64,000 nt of DNA, from assembly GCA_003952965.2 (NCBI GenBank), contig CM025855.1, positions 21,949,122 to 22,013,121 of the forward strand, in the 5' to 3' direction. Of the stretch, positions 23,291 through 35,380 are shown one piece after another. The notes below the pieces were generated by a model. It did not search any database. It was given only the letters and a program-made list of their open reading frames with translations, and was not told the DNA's origin. This stretch comes from Morella rubra. Taxonomy: Eukaryota > Streptophyta > Magnoliopsida > Fagales > Myricaceae. Each line of letters opens with the position of its first letter. Position 1 is the stretch's first letter. Both the position numbers and the translations under genes were made by a program.

Positions 23291-26200
23291 ATGAAACTTC
23301 TTCTGCTACTAAATACATCTCTGTTTGGCTTGTGGCCCTCACTTTTTACCTATCAGCTTGGTCTGAAGCTGGATGCACTGAAGAACAGAGCAGAGCCCTC
23401 TTGGGGATCAGAAACTCCACTAATGGTTCAGCCTTTGCGGACTTGACGGAAACATTGCTGTGGCGCAAAAGCGATCTGTGTGTAGTCTGGGAAGGTTACC
23501 CTATCCATTTGGAAAGTGAAAGTGCACCATCAAGGATATGGTATCCAAATGTAACTTCGTTGACTGTATTCGATGATCTTGAAGAACTTACACTCGATGG
23601 CATGAACATCGGAGGAACGCTGCAACGTGAGTAACGTTACCGTATCTGTCCATCTTTTTATGTCATGAACTCATGATTACATATTTTTTAAACCAAAAAA
23701 TACGAGTAGCTTTATAACTTTACCCTGTTTGAATTCACAACTCAGGTGGTTTTCGTTATTTCAGTCATATCCGGTCATCTGTATAATTTTCTTCTAATTT
23801 TGCTTTTGATCTCGCATCCAACTCATTAATTCAGTTTTACTGATTCATGAAGTCTTACTGTAGGTAGAATGATTCTGCTAATTACTTTCTTCAAAAATCA
23901 GCCGATTTTGTAGCCTTTTTTAATGGTTTCGTGACATTTTTTTTTTCAGGGCTGCCCCACAATATGTTTTTATATAATTGGCCTCCGTAGTAAATTCCTA
24001 GCTTCGTCCTACTTAAGGCGAACTTCTACATGTTGTTTGGGTCTATTTACCGACATATATATTTATTTTCGGTTTCTTTTCACTCAGAATTTGCAATACA
24101 AAAAGGTTGAGAATTCGTCGTTTCTTGTACCTCAGACAACACCTGTTGTTCTAAATTACTTGGAAGAAATCTTTTTGATTCTATATCTTAAAATATGAAC
24201 CCCTCTAATTTTGTTGGCCAAATTAAATGGCTCAATTAACAGAGGGAGATATAATAATTCGGTCCTATACTATTAAATGTTTTCATGGTGAAACACAAGA
24301 TAACATTTAGTACCTGCTATATCCTTCTTTTTTTTCTAGATTGGACCATCCAGCAATAACATATATAGGACCATAATTCACAGAATAGTGTATAGTGTAG
24401 ATTCTTTGCTAGACTCATTTGTCAAACTTTTTGCTGCAGCCTTTTGTCAATTGAAGCAATTAAAGCATCTAAGGTTGATAAACCTTGGGCATAATAAGTT
24501 GGAAGGGATTATAATATCTTGTCTTGGAATGATTCAAAGCCTCGAAGAACTTCTAGGAAGTAATCACTTTCAAGGTCATATACCGTATCAATATTCTCTG
24601 CCCATTTCATAATCAACTAGAAGTTTTCATTTTCCATCCAATGCTTCTTCATCCATAATTTTCTGAACCGCAGCAAAATTACGTTATTTGATGTTTCGAG
24701 TAACGATTGGGAGGCTTGTTGTCATTTTCCATCTTTGCCAATGCTTCAACTCTCAATTACCTTGATCTTTCAAAAAACGAGCTGGAAGTTGAAACCGAAT
24801 CTCCCACATGGGTCCCTTCCTTTTCGCTAAGTTATCTGAGCTTGGAAAGCTGCAACGTCAACAAGAAGAACGGTCACATTGTTCCAAGCTTCATCTCCTC
24901 CCAACATGACTTGGCTTTGCTAGACTTGTCCCACAACTCATTAGAAGGAAGCACACCTTGTCAACTACTGTTCAACATGACGAGTATCACTAACTTATAC
25001 TTGAGCAGCAACGAAATGAAAGGTTCTTTTCTAGATTGCTCTGCTAATAATATCTCCATTACTTACAGTGTTTGATATATCTGATAATCTTATCAACGGT
25101 CCTCTTCCTAAAGATATTGGCGGTCTTCTTCCTTTCTTAAAGGAAGTTAACATGTCCTCCAATTTATTAGAAGGCAACATTCCGTGGTCCATTGGTGATC
25201 TGCCTCTTGCAATATTAGACCTTTCTAAGAACATGCTCTCAGGAACAATACCCTCAAGTTTGACTGCAGATGAGAGCCCATTGGAGTATCTGAATCTCTC
25301 AAGTAACAAATTGGAAGGGGAAATGCTCCCAAATAACTCCGTGATGACAAGGTTGGAGTGCTTACAACTTGGTGGCAATCACTTCGAAGGAACCATCTCA
25401 CCCACGGTTTTAAATAGTCCCTCTTTGGTTATCTTAGACGTTCGAAACAACAACTTGTCTGGTGAGATACCTCTCTGGTTGTATGATCATCCTCGGTTGG
25501 TCGCTATTCTTTTTAGAGGGAATCACTTGGAAGGTAGCCTGTCACGAAGAATGTGTCGAATGGAAAGACTGCAAGTTTTTGATATATCTCATAATCGTCT
25601 TTCAGGAGGTATTCCATCTTGTCTTGATAACATTACATTCTGGAAGAAGAGTTCTCCTGACTCAAACTATTTCCCTCAAGAAGGTCGACTTTACTTTTGG
25701 ATAACAATTAACCACGGATTGGAAATTGGGACATCCTTCCAAATAAAGAATAATATATATACCTTCAAAGGTCTCCCACTCCAATGGATGACTATAATTG
25801 ACTTGTCATCTAACCGACTGAGTGGCAGTATTCCTTCAAAAATGGGCAAACTGACACAGCTTCTATCCTTGAACTTGTCGAATAATTTTCTGACTGGTTC
25901 AATTCCTATTTCGTTTCGAGACTTAAAAAGCATCGAGAGTCTGGATCTTTCTCATAATCAGTTGATAGGGAAAATCCCTCATGAATTGGTGGGACTCACA
26001 TTTCTCTCTGTATTTAGTGTTGCCTACAACAATTTTCAGGAAGAATACCATTTGAACAACAATTCGCGACTTTTCAGCGCAATGCTATGAAGGTAACCCG
26101 GAGCTTTGTGGAGATCTTCTACCAAGAAAGTGCTCATCCACAAACCAGCCAGGACGTAAAGATAAGAGCCACCATATGGATGAAAAAGGAGGGACTAGAA

Positions 26201-26410
26201 TAATTGATAGCCCTATCTTTTTCTATGCATTTGTCTTTTTCTCTTATGCATGTGGGTTTTGGGCTTTCTTTGGTGTTCTCATCATTAGCAAGAGCTGGAG
26301 GCACAATATATTCCAGTGTTGTCGACAGGTATAGAGTCTTGTTTTGGTATGCTTTCAAGGTAATGACGATCTCGATTACCTTTGCAGTGGAAGCATTTTT
26401 ATGAAAGATC
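23291..26410 (+). pseudogene. Leucine-rich-repeat receptor-like protein (RLP), frameshifted pseudogene
   Basis: RLPs are plasma-membrane proteins with an extracellular LRR domain, one membrane span and a short tail; many act in immunity or development. An ATG at 23291 opens a hydrophobic signal-like start, with a frame change near 23330. It is followed by an N-cap region (GCTEEQSRALLGIRNSTNG) and a good donor CAAC/GTGAGT at 23627. LRR coding resumes near 24440 after TTTGCTGCAG. The largest open part is 25068-26090, with repeats such as LRR-type LDLSHNSLEGS and LDLSKNMLSGTIPSSL. Frame changes occur near 24610, 25066, 26037 and 26078. Beyond the last, the usual end appears: YEGNPELCG, then the membrane span with FFYAFVFFSYACGFWAFFG (26217-26275). 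The structure resembles the RLP1/RLP9-15 group. With at least four lesions it cannot give a full protein. Confidence 0.88.
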
Positions 26411-26779
26411 TGTATGTTCACGAATGCTTATCTAATAAAGATTGTGTATGGTAGAGTTCTACTAGCTTATGATTGGAAGTGAAATATTGTCACAGGTGTG
26501 AAGTTTTAGCATTTTATTGTGGGTCTAGAATTTTGTTTCTCCGTTTGTTCATACAATTAAAACTCATGAGATTCATCATGACTTTGAAACATTGGATCCC
26601 TTTTTTTTTTTTTCTCAATCTAAGTTAGGAGTCAATAGTATTTGTATAACCTCATAATCTATTGAGATGTGAGCTGTACTTTTGATTCTTGGGTTTACTT
26701 CAAGCATTTCTTATTGTATTGGATTTCATTGTTCATGGCCTCCAAATCGTACTGACACCTCAGTAGTTACAATGTACTC
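26411..26779. other. 3' flank of the RLP pseudogene
   Basis: AT-rich sequence with a T-run at about 26600. No feature was recognised. Confidence 0.35.
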
Positions 26780-27000
26780 AAATTTTAGTTGTAAAGAATG
26801 AATGATCTTTTCAATCTTATGAACATCCTCTAGTTTTTTGTCGTATCTCTTTCACTTGATTGACTAAGGTCAATACATGTAAAAAGTAATCCGTCATGGA
26901 CTCAAATTCTTCAATGAATAAGGCTTCAAATTTATCGCTTAATGTTTGAAATCAAACTTTCTTTACTTTGTAGACTAAGAGTTTTGGTATGAGTCACATA
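26780..27000 (-). pseudogene. Ty1/copia gag (UBN2-type) fragment
   Basis: On the minus strand the translated block LSDKFEALFIEEFESMTDYF followed by VLTLVNQVKEIR matches the gag/UBN2 region of plant copia elements (F-E-x-L-x-M-x-E-x-E-S-x-x-D-Y-F pattern). Stops interrupt it and no LTR was found next to it. Its position relative to the copia pieces at 28480 and 38362 is out of order for the same element, so it is probably a separate relic. Confidence 0.6.
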
Positions 27001-28479
27001 ATTGGTGTTAGCTCCTAGCCTTTACTCTCTGAATCTCCCCCCTTTTCTTGCTTTGCCTCTTGGCATGAAGCTCCCTAGTAGCCGTGAGGCCTAAACCCTT
27101 GACTCACCTTTTCATCCTCCCTCCCCCCTTCACCTTGTCTATGAAAGTTTGACTTGCGGAAAATTATTTACCAATTATCTTTGTTGATCTTTAAGAATTC
27201 TTCAATCATTGATAATAATCTTCAGATTCTTGTCGATTTTACAATCTTAAGTCTTTGTGATTCCATAATAGCAGCTCAAATGTTCTGCCTCCTTCCTCTT
27301 CACGCTTACAGCCATTATAGGGTTTTAAAGTTTTGATGGCCAACTGTATTAATTGACTGGCTATCTCATATATAGTCTATCCTTTGAAATAAAATCCTAG
27401 CTATGATAGTGTGTGGCATCGTTAGGGACCTCAAATCTCGACCGTAGGATTACATGAAACTCTTTTTCTATTATTTTCCTTATATTCTTTTATTCCAAAT
27501 TTTAGGCTTCAAATAATTGTAATCATGTCCATCAATATATTAGAATTCACCTCCGAGTATTTGAGATTGATTTGTGAAATCTCTGTTGCTAATATATATA
27601 TTCGTTTATTTATCCTTCCACTATACAATATTCCACATGAACTAATAGGACCAGAATAATACCATGGATTAAGCCCTGTCTCATATATTTCTTAATTCAC
27701 AATCTGTAATCTGTTGGACTCTCAAATTTTTTTCAAAATAATTTCACAAATAAATATTATATATATATATATAAATATATTAATTTCGAAAAACACTTTC
27801 ACAAAATTCCTCTGGCCAGAGATTTCTTTTGGAGTTCAACTCTATACAGAAATACTTACAAAGAGACTAGTGGATTCATTATTGAGTACAAATTCATCCA
27901 TCATGCACAAGACCAACATTGTCTAGAATATTTAACCCAGAAAGATCATCACTACATAATTCGGTTAAAACACAAGTACACAAAAAATAAACTTGCATAT
28001 ACCTATTAGGTCTAAGGATATCATAAACAAATTGTGTTGAATACATTCTCAACATCAATGATCACTTCCATAAGGTATTCATATTTGATCTCGTTCAGTA
28101 CATGTACTCTTACAGTGCACCCACTCGTTTGCTTAAGGTCACCACCTCAATAATTGAGTCAATCATCTCATTTAATAGAGACACAACGAGTATAGACATA
28201 TTGTACATAAATATATATCTTGGTCTAGAACAACTATCAAGTGAACAAAGAACTGAAAAGTCAAACTCCCCTGCCTTTGATTCATTAATCATTAACATGA
28301 CTTTTTTTACAATGTCATTCAACATTGTCCGTGTAAAATCTTATGTCACAACATATTACCAATAAATAAATATAAACGTTTGACATCTAAATAAGTAATT
28401 ATCTAGACAAATGATTTTTAGGGCATATTTCTTACAATCTCTCACTTGCATTAAAAACCATTCATACAAGTATTTTATA
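27001..28479. other. AT-rich stretch, mostly unrecognised
   Basis: A short (TA)n run lies near 27755-27775. Part of 27930-28479 may be the 3' end of the copia element whose RNase H region begins at 28480, but no LTR could be defined. Confidence 0.35.
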
Positions 28480-28773
28480 CCCATGTATCCCCTTTCTATG
28501 TAATTTGCCTTTAATGGTGGAGTCACCAGTTGTAACTTGCTTACAACTCCTCCAACCACATGTACCTTTGCCAATATATACACACAAATCCAAAATGGAT
28601 CAAACATCAATAATACCTAAATTTGTGTATCTTTGGAAAACTTGCAAATTTTCAACTCTGAACACCAGAAAATAGCACTTAATACTTCTCAAGTACCTGA
28701 GAATACGCTTCACCGCTGTACAACACTCAGGGCCCATGTTAGATTAATATCTACTCACAATGCTAACTGCATG
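28480..28773 (-). pseudogene. Ty1/copia RNase H fragment, downstream half of an interrupted element
   Basis: The minus strand shows HAVSIVSRY followed by a block like AVKRILRYLRS, the conserved copia run just before RNase H. It ends exactly at the left end of the large CACTA. Its upstream half continues on the other side of that element at 38366. Confidence 0.8.
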
Positions 28774-29066
28774 CACTACAACAAATTTAACATTTTGGGA
28801 CAAATTCTTTTGAATTTTTTTAAGAACATAAAAAATCATTCCCACAAAGTATTCTTTAGGGATGGATTTTGAATTCTATCATGAAAAAAAAAAAACAAGT
28901 TCTGTGTTTGGGACGAAAATTCAAATCTTCCCAATTTTTTTTTTAGCAACAATTTTTTTTTAGGACACATTCGTCCGTCACGATATCCCCGTTTCAACAT
29001 CAAAATAACCGTTTGGATGAATCGGTCTATTTTTCGACACATTCAAACTAATTAATACACATTCTA

Positions 29067-30323
29067 TTGGCTTTGGATCACAATATATATTTTGATTATT
29101 TCAATAAATTGGTTAAATTTATAAAACGGACATCTTTAAAGACAAAGATATTTCTATCAAAGAGCCAAGACAAGAAGATGCAAAGAGCCTGAAAGTAAAG
29201 ACTCAAGACAATAAGGTATAATCTTGTATATCTTAGTTTCACTCTTAACAAGGATTTGAATCATACACTTGCATATCTTTCAAACCGCGCATAATCTTCT
29301 TATGACAACTTTGACAACCAAAATGCGTCTTAAGTGTTTTCAAATCATCTATATATAAACTCTCAAGCCTTAGTTATGCTTTGATTTTTGAAATTGGAAT
29401 TTCAAAAATGTCAAAAACGGACTTTTTAATTGTAGCAGTCTATGTAATGATTTGTAGCGGTAAACCTCTACATGAAGAGATCGATCGGCTATAGCAATTG
29501 ATGAAAATGCTTTGTAGCGATAGACCAGCTGGAGTAGGGCAGAATTTGACAGCATTCAAATTTTATGATAGTTGGGCAATAGCTAGTTGTAGCAATCGAC
29601 CGGTTCATGATAATTGTAGACTGTTACGATGATAAAATTATTAGATTGCCCCCAATAGTTAGAAACGGCTAGTATTGATCTATGGCATATATAAGAACCT
29701 TCTTAAGATCTCATAAAAGAGAGAGAACGACCATATATCATTTTCATAGCTTGAGAAAAATCTAAAACTTTTTATTCATATTTCTCATATCATTAACACA
29801 AATTACACTTTCATATCCTTATCATTGTGTGAATTAAAAGAGATAGAGCTTTCCATTTTCTTCTCTACACTTTGAGAGAGTTAAATACTTGTATCTTCTT
29901 ATTCATAAAAGCTGATACCTTTAGTAAGGGTTGTTAACTAAAGAAATTATTTAGAGAGAGCATATCTCAAGTTCGGTTGGCTTGTAAGTGTTGAGCCCGG
30001 TAAAATACTTGTAAGGTTTAGAAGCACCCGAAAGCTAGAGTGTACACTATTTGGAAGATAGTGAGAACAACTTTAAGGCTAGGAAAGAAACTTGAGAGAT
30101 GAATGTAGGCGGGGTTTGCCGTACCACCTAAAAATCTCGTGTTTGCTTCTTTAACACTACTCTTTACATTTAGCACTTATTTACTTGTTGCATCAATATT
30201 TTCTTAATACTTGTGCTAAATTATCCTTTACTTTGCAAAACAATTTTGAGAGATAAAATCAAAAAAGTTTGGAAATCCAATTCACCTCCCTTTCAGGTTG
30301 CCTTAATCCTAGGAACTTGCACG
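29067..30323 (+). mobile_element. LTR-like insertion in the CACTA 5' region
   Basis: This 1.26-kb segment is missing from the matching part of the small CACTA (compare 16205-16235) and is bounded by the direct repeat TTCTA (29062-29066 and 30324-30328). It has a TATA-like CTATATATAAAC at about 29349 and near its end AATTCACCTCCCTTTCAGG, a phrase typical of the 3' end of long copia LTRs. I read it as a solo LTR, although its outermost bases are not a clean TG/CA pair. Confidence 0.62.
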
Positions 30324-30524
30324 TTCTAATGCCAATTTTCAATCCCATTCGAACAAAAGTGAAAAATCTCATAACGCAAATGTTCGCATTCCTTCTTAAA
30401 AATATCTATTCGAACGCAGGTGAATCTTTTGGGACGTTGGTTTGCATCCTAAAAAACCTAATACTATTCGGACTGTATTTTCCACCTACCATAATAAATA
30501 CACGTCCTGTCACCATTAATTTTA

Positions 30525-31021
30525 AGGTTAAGCACACTTTGCACCCCTTATGTTTGGGGGCGTTGACACATTGCACCCCCATGTTTTATTTTTGAAACAT
30601 TGAGTCCATTATATTACCACCTCTAACAATTTGCACCCCAGAGTGAAATTTGATGTGAAATTAAACTATAGTCGTTTACACGTGACCTCAGTCCCTATTA
30701 GATTATCGTATTGCCATCGAATCTTAAATAAATCACGATTAAATGAGCTTAAAACAAGTCGCGATTTTCTCTTATTGGGTTTTGAAGCTCATTTATTGTG
30801 ACTTGTTTGAGATTCAAGGGAAATATAGTAATCTAACGAGGACTGAGGTCACGTGAAAGGCACATGTAAATAATTATCGTTTAATTTGAAGCTAAAATTT
30901 CACTCCAGGGTGCAAATCATTAGGGGAGATAACATAATATGCTTAATGTCTCAAAAATAAAACATTAAGAGGCAATGTGTCGACACCGCTAAAAATAAAG
31001 GGTGCAAAGTGTTTTTAACCC
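30525..31021. mobile_element. Fold-back MITE, MULE-type, 497 bp
   Basis: Long inverted repeats start GGTTAAGCACACTTTGCACC on the left and, on the complementary strand, GGGTTAAAAACACTTTGCAC on the right, and extend over most of the element. A perfect 9-bp target duplication TTAATTTTA flanks it (30516-30524 and 31022-31030). The small CACTA lacks this insertion at the matching site. There is no coding capacity. Confidence 0.88.
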
Positions 31022-31882
31022 TTAATTTTATCATTTTTAATCTCGTTCAAACATTAAAAACTCATTCCAATGAATTACGAACTTTGGGAATATGAATTGC
31101 TCGATAACGAACGGTTTCCAACAAGTTTTTTAGTGAGCATTCAAAGACGTTCGAACATTCAATGGATTATCACACCCCCTCGCCCCCGAGATCCTCAATT
31201 CCTCAAATTTTCACAAACTCACAAAATCTCTTGATGTTTTCTCTCAACCTTACATTTCCTCATTTCATCCATGTAACTCATTATTCATAGCCTCTACACA
31301 TACAAGCATGTTTTTTTAACACATTTTAACCTATCAAACATTTTTTTTTTTTAGTTTTTATGCTTTGATTATGTTTTCGTGTATTTTGATTTGAATATGC
31401 TATGAATCTTGAAAAATAAGTTCATGTTGTTGAATGTGTATGTTTCTTGTTAGTTTAGGATTGTTTGAGAATGATTTTTACATAGAATTGTAATTTTTAT
31501 GGAGTTTGAAAATGGTCGAGTCGACGCCATTTTGGTTTTCGTGTAACAGGGTTAGAACCAATAGATAGTGACCTATTGTACATAAATATGCATTGTTTTA
31601 ACACTGCATCAAACAGTTGTCTAAAATGTTGCGTTTAAGTAATATCGTTCGAAGGTTATTATAATACCTGCATTCAACTAGTATTCCATTCGATGTTTTT
31701 GATTTTCCGTTCAATGTCTTCTTTCAATGGTTTCTATAATTTCCATTCAATGCTTCATTATACGTTTAAACAACTGTATTATTTTACATTCGATGTCTGT
31801 TTCAACGTATGTATTTTCCATTCAATGCTATTATAATCCGTTCTAACTATTTTTTTCTTTTACATTTTTTTTTGTAGATTAA

Positions 31883-33664
31883 ATGAAAATGCCGAAGTGT
31901 TCTAGATTAGCTGCTTCTTCGCATATGGTTATGTTTAGGTGCCAATTGGTAGTCGAGAGATCCGTTTCCACACTGGACTTCTATGATTACAATTTTGAGG
32001 GCCGCACCATCCACCAGATCCTTATCCATCAGGCCTGGGAGTGCGTGTTTTCTTGGATTGGTCAGCCATACACACTTCTGGTCCAGAAGTTTTACTCAGC
32101 GTTGCAGGAGGTTGATATTGACACTGACAAGTGGAAGGCCATCATCTGTGGAGTTCAAGTCAGGATTTCTCCAGACATCTTGTCTCATTACTTGGGCATT
32201 CAGAGGCGACTGGGCCTATCCTACTGTCGAGCCCTCTGTGATAATGCCATCTAAGGATATCTTGCAACTGATGACGATAGAGTATCAGTATTTGATCCAG
32301 CGTCAGTGTTGTAGAAATCTTTTGATGGAGATCAAGTCACCGTTTTGAAGGATTTTGTTCAAGTACCAATTGGGCCGGTTACGAGAGCACAAGCAAAGAA
32401 GTTCAATGATGTACTCAATGGACTTATTCAAGAGTTATGGGCTCAAGCAAATTCGTGGAAGCCCATTGAACATGATCCACGTGGGCCATAAAGAATGGTC
32501 ACCTTGATTCAAGTTCTAGAAGAATCCAGTCAAGGCTAAGCTTCAAGTTGGAAAGAAATATTTTTGGGGCTCTTCTAGAAGGATCTCTATTCTAGGCGCC
32601 CAAATCATTCCTTTTTTATGGCTTGCGCTTCTTTTGGACGTCCAGTAGCTTTTTCCATATTTAGTTCTTTATTTTAGGCGTCCACGCTTTTGTTAGGCAA
32701 GCAAGGCATTTTTTTTCCTTCATTGCTTTGTGTGTTTTTAGGCGTGTAGGAATTATTTCCTTATCTTTTTTCGGGTTTAATTAGGTTTCTATGTTAGGGT
32801 TATTTTCCTTGTGATGTTTAGCCCTTTAAATAAGAGCTTTTGCTTTGTAATTTGGGGATTCATTATTCAAAATTGTGAGTTATTCTCTTTGGTTCTTTGA
32901 AGAACTACTCGAACTTATCGGGATTTCCCGTGGTGTTTAACTTGACTTATCAAACGGAATTTCCATCACCGTTTGTGGCGTCTTCCTTATACTGAGGTTC
33001 TTGTTTTCCTAAACAATGGATCGAGGTCTTCCATTCGAATCAGTCCTAGAATGATCTTGGGTTCCCTTTCGTTGTTGGGTTTCGTTATTCTTGGCGAGGT
33101 TCACATCATCTCTACCCGGGTTTAGGCACATCTGGAGTCAGTTGACCTCCCTCTATTCATTTTCCAGAAGATTCAGGCCGAGGCGCAGTCAACGGCCAAG
33201 GAGGGTCTACTGTATAGTGTGATGCTGACTCGGGTTATTTTGGATGTTAGGGTAGAGGTCGAGCGTCATGAGCCAACCACAACACAACTTGGCTCTTTTA
33301 AAAGCATGACAGCTCGACGTAGCTTCGCACACAGATCAGGGTCACAGAGTCCAACTGTTGCACTGCAACCCAAGGTTCCAGCTTGGGCTATTGAGGAGAT
33401 AGCTAGGTCTTCGGCTGAAACAACCCATTCTCAATTGCCACCAGCAGCTCTACTTAAGGACGAAGTGCACCACAATGTAGGCACATTCGAACAGGTCATC
33501 GCTCCCATCATCAATAGTCTAGCAGCCATGGACGAGAGATTCAGTTAGATTGAGTTGAGGCAGCAAACATTGAAGCAGGCTCTAAAAGACGATCAAGAAA
33601 ACATCATGGAGAGGATAGATGATGTCGAGCGGGGCTTGGTAGTGGAGCTGAAAAATAAGTCATA
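31883..33664 (+). pseudogene. Plant transposon protein, Transposase_32-like, interrupted
   Basis: An ATG at 31883 opens 123 codons with the blocks FYDYNFEGRTIHQILIHQ, SWIGQPYTLLVQKFYSAL and DILSHYLGIQR, which match the putative plant transposon protein domain (Transposase_32). Frame changes follow at about 32225 and 32260. The coding region is then split by the solo LTR 32323-33108. Coding resumes near 33125 and runs to 33664, with an in-frame stop at 33546. The tail contains a coiled-coil-like stretch (LRQQTLKQALKDDQENI). The function of this family is not established. Its position inside a CACTA suggests cargo or an accessory gene of the element. Confidence 0.7.
32323..33108 (+). mobile_element. 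Solo LTR of a Ty3/gypsy family, copy 2
   Basis: It starts TGATGGAGATCAAG and ends GGTTCACATCA, with near-matching flanks TCTTT (32318-32322) and TCTCT (33109-33113). It contains in frame the pol-tail block GPVTRARAKKFNDVLNGLI (32368-32424). The 3' part matches copies 1 and 3. It interrupts the Transposase_32-like gene. Confidence 0.85.
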
Positions 33665-35380
33665 GGAATTTTTTTATATTGTTTTGTCATTTTATTTTAT
33701 GTTTATTTTGAACAATTATATTTGTACATGTTAAAATATTTGTGCTTGATTATCTAATTTATTTTTTAGGTTATGCATATTTTTACTTGGCAATTAAATT
33801 ATTTTTTAAAAGGAAATAACACGGAATATTAGAAAATATTGTAATAATATGATAAAATCATTATCATATAAAACAAAGATAAAACAAAGAAAAATAATAA
33901 AATATTTTTTATCATATAAAATTAATATCGCATAAAATTATATCATATAAAATTATTATCATATCTAGAAATCTCAAAATTAAGTAATAATAAAATTATT
34001 TGCCGCTCGAACGCTATATACCGTTAGAACATACGGTGATAATGACGATGTTGTTTTATGATAGAGAAAAACATTCGAACGTTGTAATTGTTAGCATTAG
34101 AATAGTACGATTATAAAAGTTAGAATGATAATAATGTAAGCATTAGAATGGTGTTTGAAATAAAACAGTAAAAGGAATTAAAAATAAAAAAAAGGAAGAA
34201 AATTTTATCAAAATTAAATATTTATATTTACATATTATTTAATAGTACCTTATACTTATATTTACTTATAATACTTATATTTATATATACTACATTACGT
34301 CGTACAGAATACCAAGAACTAATGGTACATAGTAATAGTTAGTACTAATCATATTTTTATACGGTTAATAACATTGTTTTATGTTTTGTTACCCCTATAA
34401 TTGCATAATTCTAATTATACTAATAAGATTTTCATACTCAAATACTTGTACTATATTTTACATTGTGTTTATTATACTTACACATTATTCAGTAGTAATA
34501 ATATTTTCATACTCTCATACATGTGTTGCGATACATATGTACATGTTTAAATAACATTGTGCTTGTAATTTGTTACGTACATCTTATGTATTAATAAGGT
34601 CTTCATAGATGTAATATCATACTTACAAAGTTAATGACATTGTGTTTATAATGATACTTACACATCATTCATTAGTAATAATAGATTTTTCATACTCTTA
34701 TACCTGTGCTATAATACTTACATGTGTTTGTAATTACTTAGACATCATTAAGTACTAATAGAATTTTTATACTCTATTACTACTTAATATTTAATGCTTA
34801 ATACTTAACACTCGTATACATGTACGATCATACTTATAAAGATAAATGTATTGTGTTTATTATACTTTATATAATAAGTACTAAAAAGATTTTCATACTC
34901 CAACACTGTTTGAACAGAAAATGCATTGTTCGAACGTTGAAAAGTAAAGAAACAATGTTGTTTCATTTTCTAAGCAAGGTTCGAATGGTGTTTGAATAAC
35001 CATTAGAACATTATTTAAAAACTAATGACGTCATTCAAATAAAAAATTTCCATTCGGACATTCAATATTCACATTCTTATATTTATGCGAACAATTCTTT
35101 CAGCCACTTTTTTGGCATACAATTCTTACATAATCAAGAGCGTTTGAACAACCACCCCAAACTCAAATACCATAGACAAGACCGTGAATCTCATTTCGCC
35201 CCAAACTCTCAAAACAACAAAAACATTTGCCCAATTTTCTTTTTACACCGTTTCTTACGTTTTTTGTCTCGTTGTTATAGGAAAATACTCAAATGGAGCT
35301 TGCTTATATTTTGGAGGTGATTTTTATCAATTCAATAAATGAGTTTATTAGTTTTTTAGGTATAAACCTTTTATTGTTGT
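33665..35380. repeat. AT-rich interior of the CACTA with degenerate tandem repeats
   Basis: Between about 34230 and 34910 a loose repeat recurs with phrases like TACTTACACATCATT, AGTACTAATAAGATTTTCAT and ACTCATACATGT. The period is irregular, roughly 70-130 bp. No gene was recognised. Confidence 0.55.

Noticed and set aside
25031-25933. Minus-strand frames inside the RLP region
   Set aside because: They are shadows of the LRR coding sequence.
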